This document shows, piece by piece, positions 27,136-39,200 of a stretch of 60,000 nt of DNA. The notes beneath the pieces are model-generated. The model was given only the letters and a program-made list of their open reading frames with translations, made no database searches and was not told the DNA's origin. Every line of letters starts with the position of its first letter. Position 1 is the stretch's first letter. The stretch lies in contig NC_087071.1 in the NCBI RefSeq assembly GCF_963678635.1, positions 44,071,095-44,131,094 of the forward strand, given 5' to 3'. Source of the stretch: Symsagittifera roscoffensis. Taxonomy: Eukaryota > Xenacoelomorpha > Acoela > Convolutidae. A program made the translations under genes and the position numbers.

Positions 27136-30128
27136 TTGCAGCTGAAAAATTGAAACCTACAAGAAAGTGAAAGTTGTTTTGTGACAATAAACAAAATAAC
27201 TCAACTGATGATGTTCAACCTTGAGTTTTCGTTAAATGAAAAAGTATAGTCATCAAACCTTGAAAATCAGTGAATTTTCACCTGTCAAAAAACATGATCT
27301 AGAGTGCGACTTTTTGGAAATGGATTCAAAGTTGTATGACTAATTCGATTACGATAGCGAACGTTTTATTTTTCAGATTCCAGACACTTGCCTTTCCGTA
27401 CTGTCAGCGTCGCTATGGTGATGATGATGAAATATTGGATTGGAATCTAACGTTAGATCGGAAATCTGTTGAGATATGTCTTCATGGAGTCTAAATTGCA
27501 AAAAGTCATAAGACAACCACCCGAAAAAAGAATCGAAATTTGTTTTAACTGAACATTATTGGAGTACTATTGCATCGGAACGGGCTTCAGAGTTACCAAT
27601 CTACCACCTTAACAAAAATCAAGTTCGAAATGCAGAAGAATAAACTCAAAGATCAAAAAACGAAATCAAAAAAAATTGCTCATTTTTGATTGAAACCCTT
27701 TTGATTGAAAGCCTCTCAGTTTATGCAAGTTTTAGAAGTTATAAAAATGGTTTTATGTGTTTTTTAATTGTCAAACAATGTTTGCTGTAATTTCTGTTTG
27801 TTTTTATAATTTCCTATTGAACAAAATGAAAATATTTTGGTGCCAAAAAAAGTTGCTAAAACAATCATTCGCAATGAATTTATACCATTTTTTTCTAAAT
27901 AGAACCGCTTGTTTTGCGAAACGAACACAACGCTTGTCATTTTGCGCTGACGATTAAAAACAATACTGAACATGAAAACTGTTCCTCCCGCCGAGGTTTT
28001 TTTTAACGGGTAAATGAAGGGGTCTAAACGAAAATGGAGCGATTAAGTTATATACTACTTATGTTAATTTTATTACGCTGCGATAAGCGAGAGTTATCAA
28101 ATCGAAAAAACTGACTACTCTTTGGTTAACAACTAGTTTAACAAAATCATTTGAATCACTTATGATGATACTACGCAGCTGACATGCTCAATTTTATGAA
28201 AACCCAAATTAACTTATGGGTGGGTACAAGTCAATACTAATATATGCTATAACTAAAACTCAAACCATTGTGTGTATAGTTATGTTGGTTTAGTTTTCAA
28301 ATTCTGAAGTCCAATTTGCACACGCTATTCACATAGCTATCGTGGATCCTATTTGGGCGTTACATACAATTTTTTCCAAAATGATTTTTCTTGACAAAAA
28401 TTTTTGACTGAGTTTCAGATAATCGGCTTTCGATTTTATTTCAGTCCTCATATAGCAAAAATTTTCGCGTAAAACGTCCGTTAGTGCTTTTTGTATCGAT
28501 AAGACCCTACCACCAGTGTTTGAATGCCCATAATACCGGACTGGGTCTTTTTGGAAAAACTTCAATAAATATCAATTCAGAAATTATATTTCTTCGTTTT
28601 CATTTTTTTTTCACTTTGCTACTTCCTGCATCAATTGTAACCCTGTTTGAAGTAATCTTTGCTAATTTTTAAGCGTCATGTTGCTTTCAACATTGTTGAA
28701 TCGCAAGTAGTGAGAAGCTCAGCTTTGCCTCTTGGTAATTGGAATCATAGTGTTATTTGACGTTACACAAAAATTATTTTTTGTCCAAACGTTCAACAAG
28801 CGTTTCTATGGCAAAAAAAATCCAAAAAAAAGAGGAAAAACAGCGAAAAAAATAGAAAAACTTGATATTTCATGTCTGGTTTGTTTTTCGTCAGCAACTG
28901 TCAATTATGCCTTATATGTGTTGTAGAGTACCCATTTGATCCTTTTGTCACGCCACGCATAAAGAACAGCAGGCCCAGTGCGAGGCTATTGTTGCTGTAT
29001 GAGTTGTTTTTATCCAGCTCAATTTCTACAATTTACGGGTTTTATATTTTTATATTACGAAGCCAAATTGTGTACTCTGTGAAACTTAACTTGATTACCG
29101 AACAGGCTGGAAACGAATTTGCCGCGGAAACCGCAACTTTGCTACTTCTATTTGATCTTTTTTGCTGTTTAGATTATCTCTAACAAAAAGCTAAAAAAAA
29201 AACTATCTCTCAAACTTGCTCCAAAAATAAACAAATTTGCGGAATCCGGAATAGTTAGTGGAGCGCACAGACAAGTCTATATTAATTACATTTCAAAATA
29301 CTATTCAGCGGAATCCCTTAACAATTGCGGAATCCACTGACATCATTATCTAACACATTAATTTTTTGCTGAAACCATTCAAATTTGCGGACTAACTACG
29401 TTACATGTGTTGCGTTATAGCTATTGATGCGCGGAATCCACGGTTTTTTTGCGAGTGGAATCCACTTACATTTTGAAACACGTTTAAAGACGTGTTTCCA
29501 GATTACAGTATTCTCGAGACATTAAACAGTGCGGATACCCAGTGCAAATTTTGGCCTTGTAAGTTAATATTTCTCAAAAAATTATTGATACTTGAATTTG
29601 TGTTTTTTCTCAACAGTTTTTCATTAATTCTCTTTTTGAATTTTTTTAATGTGATTAGTTAAATGCATTAAATTTTAAGCCAAAAAAAACAAAAGCGAAC
29701 CTATTTGCTTCAGTTTTCACCAACTGTCATAAATTTTTAACTAATAAATCTTGATGGCGACTGTTTCACTCATTTTCCCTCTTTTGGTTGAAATTTTGTT
29801 CTTATTTCCTTACAAATACCCCCAAAAAATACAAAAGCATTTTATTAATGAAAAAATGCTTGTGCAGGTGGATTTTTGAAGAGTTTTGAAGCAATTTTGC
29901 GGACCTTTCTAAATTTTTGGATGATTCTTAAGTATTTTAACCACCTGGAAACTTAACAATAGAGACGCCAAATTTTTTCTGAACATGAAAATGGCAATGG
30001 TTTTCTTTCGTTTTATACAATTATTCTTTTATAATAAAAACGAATTTAAAAAATTGGACTATCATTCTGAAGCAAAACCTTCCTTCGCAAAATAATTTTA
30101 AAATTTGGGCAATCATCTTTCGACGAAA

Positions 30129-30278
30129 ATGAAAATATTCTTCGTTTATCATATTTTTTTCTTTATTTACTTGAATTCTTTTGTTTTTGGAGATTACACT
30201 TGTCCCAGTAATACTGGCATGAGAATTGTCAATTGTGACTTCGTACTTCCAAAGAATCCAGTTTCGTCTATAGCACAG
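30129..30278 (+). CDS. EGF-type gene exon 1, signal peptide
   Basis: ATG in the context GAAAATG, then 50 codons to the donor CACAG|GTGGGC (phase 0). The hydrophobic core is about residues 3-20, with likely cleavage after FVFG. The mature start DYTCPSNTG carries two Cys. Confidence 0.7.
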
Positions 30279-33200
30279 GTGGGCCTTATATTTTGTAATA
30301 ATAATTTAGAATCAACATTAAACTGTTAAATATAATATCTTCCGCCCTTTCATGTGTAGCACGCTCAGCGTGTTATCGAATTTTCGGAAATCGGTCGAAC
30401 CCAAGAAGTCGGCTTCTCATGAGTTTAGACCAGGGGCGATTATTCGCCAAAGAGAATTAACTAAATGACGAAGTTTTGATGTTCTATAAAATAAATTTCA
30501 GAATTTTGACACATTTTCGAAATGAGATTCCCGATTAATCAAAAAATTAAGTTTTGACATTTCACAACAAAATTATTGAACTTATTTCACTAGTTTGTGC
30601 TGAAAATCATCAAGATTGCTTAAGTTATACAGACTGAAAAAAATTATTGGTCGAAGCAGACAGTTTGCGTCGAGGCGGACCGAGCAGAATCTTTTTTTTT
30701 GCAATTTTGGCCGAGCCGGTCGAAACATAAATCTCGAAAATGTCAACCCGGGTTATACTCACGTATAACCAACCACTAACCAAACTTCTTTCATTTTTTA
30801 ACGAATTCTTTTATTATGACTTCTACCCTCTATTAGGTTCCTCGTGTGGGTGTGAGTTTGGAACAGTGTGTGGATAACATGGAAGCATTCAAGTGGGAGC
30901 TCGGAATGTTCTGTCCCTCCAGTCACTTCTGCGGACTCGGAATCGACCTCAGGTATTAAAACTACTCTGTTTAAACATGTGATTATTAGTAATTTTTTTT
31001 TCGATCTATTTACTACCAAACAATTGTTTAAACAGATTAAGAAAACAAAAACATGTGATGGCTAAAAAACTTTTTCAGTGTTTAGACCATTAAACTTTTG
31101 AAGTAATCAGACATCCAAGTTTGGAACACAAAGACTTTATTGTTAATTAATTTTTTGAAGCTGCTGCTGAAAATCTTTTTTTGAGCTGTTGAGTGTTAGC
31201 TTTAAAAATTATCTCTTGGTTTGAACTAAAATGGGACGGATTTTTTAAAATTATTTCCCCGTGGGAGATTCGTTACTAACTACAAAATTTACATATGCTT
31301 AACGATTTTAAAGAGTTGTTTCTTTATAAAGGTGGCAATTTTAGTTTTTGCAACCAACGCTTCCCAAAGTGGGTATTTTTTTACCACCGCGACCAAATGG
31401 TGTTTTCCTAACTTCTTATTAATTTCCAGCGTCCGGTATGACATGCGACTGGCGCAGGAGTTCGAGCCCCTCTGGGAGACGTGTTTCATGCTCACTGATG
31501 AAGAGCAGTTCAGTTGTCAGGCTGTTCGCAGCCTGCTCTACGAGTCTACACTTCTCAGAGGTAAAATTGTGTCTAGTATTTTTTACTTATTTGACCCAAA
31601 TTTCATTGTCTAGTAAGGATCTCCCACCTTTTGGAAAAGGGGGGATTTGGTACTAGCTACAAAACTTACTTATACTCAACCATTGATTTATTTCTTTTGG
31701 AACCTGATCTAAACTATATTTTATGATTGGATAAATTAGATATTTTACCACTGTAAAGTATTTAATATTAACCAATCATGATCCATCTAACTAACAACCC
31801 ACTTATTCTTAAGTGCTGAAATTACTTGTAATTTCAGCACCAGAGAGATTTGAATTTAACTAAGAAATTAGTTGTCTCTCCAAGAGAACTTCAGCAGCCG
31901 CAACAAACCAGTATACCCTAGATCTATTGAGCCTAGCAGAGACTAGTTAAACACCCTGAGACTAGAAAGTATAAGAGTAAGATTAGGATCGGTATTAGAC
32001 TAAGAAGTTGCACGAATCTATCCGGCCGAAAATAAGATAGCGTGACGAGCAGACGGTGTACCCTATCCGAAATTACTCTATGAGTTAACCACATCGGTCT
32101 TAACTCATCTGGTGCGACCATAAGTCTCGAATAAGACCTTAATAGCTTAGCTTTAACCAAAAATAGACTAGAATTTAGACAAAACATTTTTAAATTGTTA
32201 TACGATGATAATTTAATCGAAATGTCTCTACGACTCAATAGATCAGAGCCGATATTCCGAACGATAACAGAACTACCCGGAATCGTAAGAAGACCTCGAA
32301 CAAGAGACGACATACGACAAAGTAGAAACTTACCATATAGTTATACGATTGTACGGCAAAAGCCAACACAAACTTTTATATTTAGAATCTTATTAGCAAT
32401 GAATTTAGATTTTCATTTGCAAACATAAAATTTTGAAGTCAATCTTCATAATCATTTCAGGCGCTAAACAAAATTATTAATATACAATAACGATTGATAA
32501 AAAGATCTCAGATCGTTTTCTTAAATTCTGCAGTCTTATATAAAACACGTTTGAAAAATATTTATTGAAAATCAAAACAAAAATTAGTAGCATGACAATA
32601 AATTGTTAGTAATCATAAAATCATCTGTTGTCCCAGCTTCATCAACTAAACATAACAGCAATCATAAGCTCACTAATACCATTAAAAAATTAAATCTTTT
32701 TCTTAAACCATTTTAAACTTAAATTCATTTAATTTTAAAATCAGATCATCAAGGCTTATCCTTGGATCTTAATTAATTTCCTATTTCACTAAATTCAGTA
32801 ACCTGATCATCAAGGCCTATCCTTGGATCAAAAAGAACAATTTTGTTCTCCCCCACCCACTTAGCAAATGTCTAACGACCTCAAACGTCGATTCACTATC
32901 CAACCCTTCCAAAAAACCCAAGACTAATAGAAATTTTTCAACAAAACTAACCATTCAAATTAGGATAAACAGTGAAGAACTTCGGTTATTCATCCTTCAC
33001 TTGAACCCTCCTCTTACCAGACCCAGGATAAATCTTAGACTTAGTAAGTTTAAAATAGTATCTAACGAACTACTCGCGTTCTAATTATACCTGAACCTTG
33101 TGGATCGATTTACTATTCTCCAACCCTTGAACACAATCACTACCCCTAAGTAAGATTAAGTAAGTTAACACCTTAGCTTATACTAGCCACGAGAAAGTAA

Positions 33201-36200
33201 AAAATCATTCTTTGGAATCGATATACTTTTCTCTCCAACCCTGAACAAATAGACCCAGGATAAGCTAACCAAAAAATCGTAAGGACTAACAGTTTAAGAA
33301 AGTAGACATCATCTAACAACTTTTTGCATCCTTCATCCTAAACCTTATGTCATTCAAAAATCTAGGAAATAAACAAACAACCGTTTTACACAACTGTGAA
33401 ATAGATAACAAAAAATACGATCTTGTAATCACACCACATACACAAAACATTAAAGGACACTCTGGATCAGAGAAAACATATTCAAATTTCATACAAAATT
33501 TTTATTTCCCAAATGCACCAATTTGGATAAAAGTACTATGCAATGATTGTAGAGTATGTCAGCTAAATAAGCGTTATCCAAATCAAAAACAAATAGCACA
33601 AAAACAAGATTTTAAAGGACAAAGTTTATATTTCAACCATCGTATTTCATTCGATACAAAAGGACCAATTTCACCATCATCTGAAGGAAACTCCTACATT
33701 ATGGTAATTGTTGACGCGTTTACACATTATGTAGCACTTAACCCAGTACCACATTGTAACGCTTATTACGCTTACACAACACTTTATGAACACTGGATAG
33801 CCAAGTTCGGATTACCCGAAATTTTACTTCCAGACAACGGTACAGAATTCCTAAATAATGAAATCATCACACTATGTCATTTATATAACATTGAGCACAA
33901 ACCGCGTACATCTCATGCACCTTGGACAAACGGTTTAGTCGAAGGTATGAACCGTTCACTACAAGAATATCTTAGATGTATCATAAATGGAAATGATACA
34001 AGATACACCGAATGGTCAGCAGATGTAAAATTATTTCCCTTAGCATATAATTCACAAATCACGACAACTCTAGGAATGTCACCATATGAAATGGTTTTTA
34101 ATCAAAAGCCACGTAAACTAATTATGTTTACAGCAAACTCTCATAAAAATGCACAAGGTCATTGTCAACCGAATAAAGACTCAATTTGTTATGACCTACC
34201 TTTACACACACATGATGAAGATCGTTTTCATCACCCACAAATCCTTAAATTAGCCTCCGGTACACACACCGAATGGATTTTAAATAGAGATAAAAAACAC
34301 AACGAAATTTACCAAAAAGTAACAAAAAAATTGTTACAAAGACAAAACATTAACGAACAAATAAATTCACGCTTTACACCAGCCTCCGAATTAAAAATTG
34401 GAACATTTGTCTTAATACCAAATTTTAATACACAAAAAGGAATTTCTAAAAAATTACAACCCCTTCGTAAAGGACCATACCAAATAACTGCCAAACCCAC
34501 TGACGTAACATAAATTCACCGATTCAGACCAAAAAGAAATTGTTCAACATAGAAACAATCTCTTACCTTATTACCCAAAAGAATACGCACTATGTGAATT
34601 AACTCAATTATATTCTTCCACAGGTTTAAAAGATATTCAAAATCACCTACATACGGAAAATGAAAGAAATGAACAAAATGACATTCACCTTGAAAAACAA
34701 AATAAAAAATCAACTACAACCAAAAACAATACAAAAAAGCTAGATCAAAATATACCTCAAAAAGAAAGAAAAAACAGAAGAATGACAGAAAAAATTATAC
34801 CCCAAGAACAAGTCGAGAAATCAGAACAAAGAGAGTCATCATGACTTAGAAATCAACCACGCAAAAACTACAAAACATTCATTCCACAATCTAAAATATT
34901 AAAGAAAGTTGAATTTCAAAAACAGCTTTAATTTTAAAAAAAATAATCTTTGCACCTCTGAAACGTTTTGAACTTTCATTTTTCAAAATAAGATGCTGAC
35001 AAACACGCAGCGATTCTAGTTCAAAATTAGCCAATAGGATTCATTCAATCCGTCACCTTCTACAACTCTAACACAAACCAATTAGACGAAAATATTAACC
35101 TCCAGGCATATCTATAACTATAACTTTACAACCTCCAGGTCAAAAATAAGCAAACCACTCAAACTTGACAAGTAAAATAAATACCACCATAATATCATAA
35201 CCCTCCCTTATCTAATAACGCAAAGATCAACAATATTTCCCAACTCAGACCTCAAAAACCCCCCAAACAAAAATGTTAAATTAGCCTAAAGTAAAAGTAC
35301 GACCATATTAATTTAGCCTAAAGTACAAAAATCTCAAAAATACCCCAGATCACCTGACAAATAAAAATAAAGTAAAAGAAGACCTCCCAAACACCATAAA
35401 ATTCGCCCCCAACAATTTTTCACAAAACTCAACCCACTTGTCAAAAAGCCAATAAATAATTCGACCACACTTGAAAATTGCCCCAAACAACAAAAAATAT
35501 TCGATCAAGAAGCCATTTCTTAAATGCTCTTCTCTCGATCAGTCAACATAATTTTCAACATTTTCATAAACTTTTTAACAATATTTAAACTTTTATTCAT
35601 ATTTCTTTTTGATACCTTTGAAGCTTTTGTAATAATCTTAATCATTTTTTGCAATATTTTTTTAATTTTCTATTCCATATTTGAAATATATCTCCAACTT
35701 TCCCAAGCCATTGACCATATTCACAGGTACGAAAACCCAAAAATTATTTAAATGATACGAACCATTTTTAGTAGAACAGATATTTTTTTACTATTTGTAA
35801 TTTTTATAACATTTTTATCATCCCTCATATTGACAATATGCAAATGTATAAAGAAGGCAGTCATAACATTGGCCTTAGCAACAATCCTTTTAATTCTTTT
35901 TTCTAGAAGAATACTACAATAAACATAAATTTTTTCACTAAAAAGAAATCAATTAAAAAACCCTCAAAAATTGCTAACCAACAATCACACAGTCAGTCTT
36001 CACCGACAACATCCCAAGAAAACCCGACACCACCTACAACTACCCAAAACCCCCAAACATCTACACGAATTTCTTTCCAAGATAACCCATATACTTTTGA
36101 AGAACGACACGCTCGCTTATCTGAACCACTAGAACCAGTTCAGCGACAGGCACCTCTAAGTGAACCAACATATAACTTGTTTCCAACACTACCACAAGAA

Positions 36201-39200
36201 TTAAGTAGAATACGAAATATTAGTCAAAACCAAAATACAGTTGAAATAATTAGACAAATTATACATCCACGACGAAATAGAAATTTTCAAACCCCCCGAG
36301 TTCATTTTGATATACCCCAATCCCCATCACCAAGTACTCCGGAAAACCCAATTAGCATATTACCGGAAACCCCTACACTTCTTTCACAACGTAGCACCTC
36401 ATGTATACCCTCAGATTACTTAAGTTCAACACCAACATCTGAACAAATACGTGAAAATCCCTTTAACCCCCCAAACCAAACATCACGACTACCATATTGG
36501 ACAACACAATCATTCACACAAGGTGAACCAAATTTAATAAATGATCCAATAGATATTTCTACCGATACAACAACATCATCATCACTACCAGAAACATTAT
36601 CACTACCATCAACACCATCAATAAGCCAGATTTCACCGACGCCTTTTCCTTTCAATTTCCCAAATAACCTCGACGCTAGATATCGAGAACAATCATCAAC
36701 AAGTATCCCTTTAAGATTAGACTGGAATACATTCACAGCACCCCCACCATTATTTGGACAACACCCAGAAAGGAACCGACTCCACAACTGGGCACTTAAT
36801 AGATTACAATATAGACAAGATATTCACGAAGACATTCGTGACCATAACATCCAAACACTCCAACAAAATAGTCTACAATTAAAATTTGAAATCACGGTTA
36901 AACTAAACAACATTGCTCAACATCCTTACCCATTAAACCCACCAAATATAACAGCTCAATCGCTACCACCACCATTTATAACAACTGAAGTAATATATAA
37001 ATACGACAGATATACCAAAAAGACAATTGGCTACATGACATTTTATAACCCGTACTCAGGATTATAATACACATGTATAAACTAAAAATATTGATTTTTC
37101 TCCAACTCCTTTTTGCTAATAATCTCCGATCACAACATAAATCCTTCTCCCCGCACAGGACCCCAAGACTTATTAGTAACACATTACGATTGTGAAGAAA
37201 ATGAACAAAAAACACTACACAAATATGCAATAAATCAAGTATCACAATGCGAAACAGAACCACAAGCTATAGAAACTACAAATGTAATAGCGACACTCTA
37301 TTCAAAAGCCCGAGAAACAACAGTCATAGGATATAAATTTACAGCAACATTTTTCGAAAAGAAAGTACATTGTTCACAAGTTTAAAACGGAAATAAAAAC
37401 CGACTTGACCATGAATCATTCTACCAAAGTAATATAGAACGACTTCTACATCTCAATCCCGATGGTTGTAAAAACGAGCTACTCAGACTAAACATCACAA
37501 GAAATAAAAACACTGACAGAAAAATAGTATATTTTCAAGTCTTTGCCGATTCTGTACATCAAGCAGAACTTGAAAGATATCAAGGACACATTAAACTAGA
37601 TGAAAAATACCCATACAACGGCGCACAGGGAAGATTAACTTATGACATACACGATAAGCACTGGATACAACACATTGGTATAAATAATCCATCAAACTGC
37701 AAAGCAGACACCAAAAATAAAGGATATCAAGAAATAATGTTTTTCGATTGGAAAATACAACTCGAAAAAACACAACTCACACGAGATTTATCTGACAACA
37801 CAATGATCTATCAAGGAATTAGACTACCTTGTAAAAACGATCAAGGTTTTTGTGACCCTACAACACGAACACAAGCAACAATTGTTTGGTTTCCCGAAGA
37901 TACATGTACAACATTTCAAGTAGCAAAAATACACGCTCGAATGATAAAATTTCACGAAAAATATTTTATACAATCAATTCCATATGAACAAGTAAATCCA
38001 TCACGAAAACAAAGTACTGATTTTCGAAACATCCATAATATAGAAAATAAATTAACACGTTTTCAAATATATCAAGAAACAGAACTCGCATGCAAATACA
38101 GAAATCCACTTCACAAAACACAATATTCTGAAATATTAGTTGAATACGAAAAAGGTTTCGACATGACCACTGGAAAAATAAAAATTGACCCTTATGCCAC
38201 AGGTCATCCTCTAAACGAAAGAACATCACATATACCAGTTAACTTTCAAAAAAGTAATGGTCAACCTGGTGGACATCTAAAGCCACATGACACTAGAAGC
38301 ACACGTTTACAAGAACTATCACTAATGAATAATTCTTATTTTGGTACTATCCACTACGATATCCACTTAGATATGAAATTAGACTACACAATTAGCCGAA
38401 TTTTTCAGGAAATGTCACTCTCTGAATTAGAAACACTTCACCAATTATGCGAATTAGAACGAACACAAATCCTACAATCACTTGCACTAGCAGTATTAAA
38501 AATACCCTACGTAGGATATTTACTATCAGGAAATAGATCAAATTTTTTAGATTACGAAGGAAACATTTTATGGTTTTATACTTGTACCAAAAAAGTATCA
38601 CTATTATATGTTTTTGAAGATAAAAGATGCTATAAAAGAATCCCTATCTTTTATAAAAATAAAGTACATTTTGTAGACACACTTTCAAGACGAACATATT
38701 TCTGGGATACCGCAATCCCATGTGGATCAGAAAATAGCCACAATGTAGTACAATTGAACCCAGATGAAGATAAATATTATCTTCTTACCCCATACCCCAC
38801 ATTAATGCAATCACTCAAAAAATTTTCACCCGAAAGCATTAGAGCTATTGCTCGGAACCCAAATATCGATTTACAATCAATTGGAATATATTCAAAATCC
38901 GATATCCAACATCACATTAGAACACAACAATTCCAGGAATTATTAACACAAATGGACACTATACAAAGACAATCAATTGACCAAAACTTACGCAAACTTG
39001 CCGAAACAGCAGGATTTGCAGATATCTATACACAAGATTATAGCGGATATTTTAAAGACATTAAAGACTATATATATCTAAACGGTGAAAAATACAGACC
39101 ACAAGATATTTCACCTATAAACATTTTTAGCTTTGTTACACTAAAAAAAGAAATTCTCGATTTTTTAGGATGGCCCTATTACATCTTAGAAAAATTAACT

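Larger units (their letters stand above)
24681..30128. other. UGDH 3' region and intergenic stretch
   Basis: No further gene is supported over 5.4 kb. Apart from listed features it holds a two-unit tandem repeat at 26496-26542 (unit GGTGAAAAAATTCCAGCTGA plus CAAA) and, at 29239-29463, five GCGGAATCC-type words (the last reads GTGGAATCC). The promoter of the EGF-type gene should lie in its right part, but no core element is evident. Confidence 0.55.

Noticed and set aside
28329-28565. 78-codon minus-strand frame starting MKFFQKDPVRYYGHSNTG
   Set aside because: No splice sites, neighbours or family support; cannot be told from chance in this stretch.
30352-30440. tRNA-like stretch with GGTTCGACC on the minus strand
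   Set aside because: No cloverleaf can be closed and the A box is poor; left unannotated.
36416-37263. Minus-strand frames opposite the E2 Pro/Ser-rich ORF
   Set aside because: Val/Gly-rich shadows of a biased plus strand; no support.
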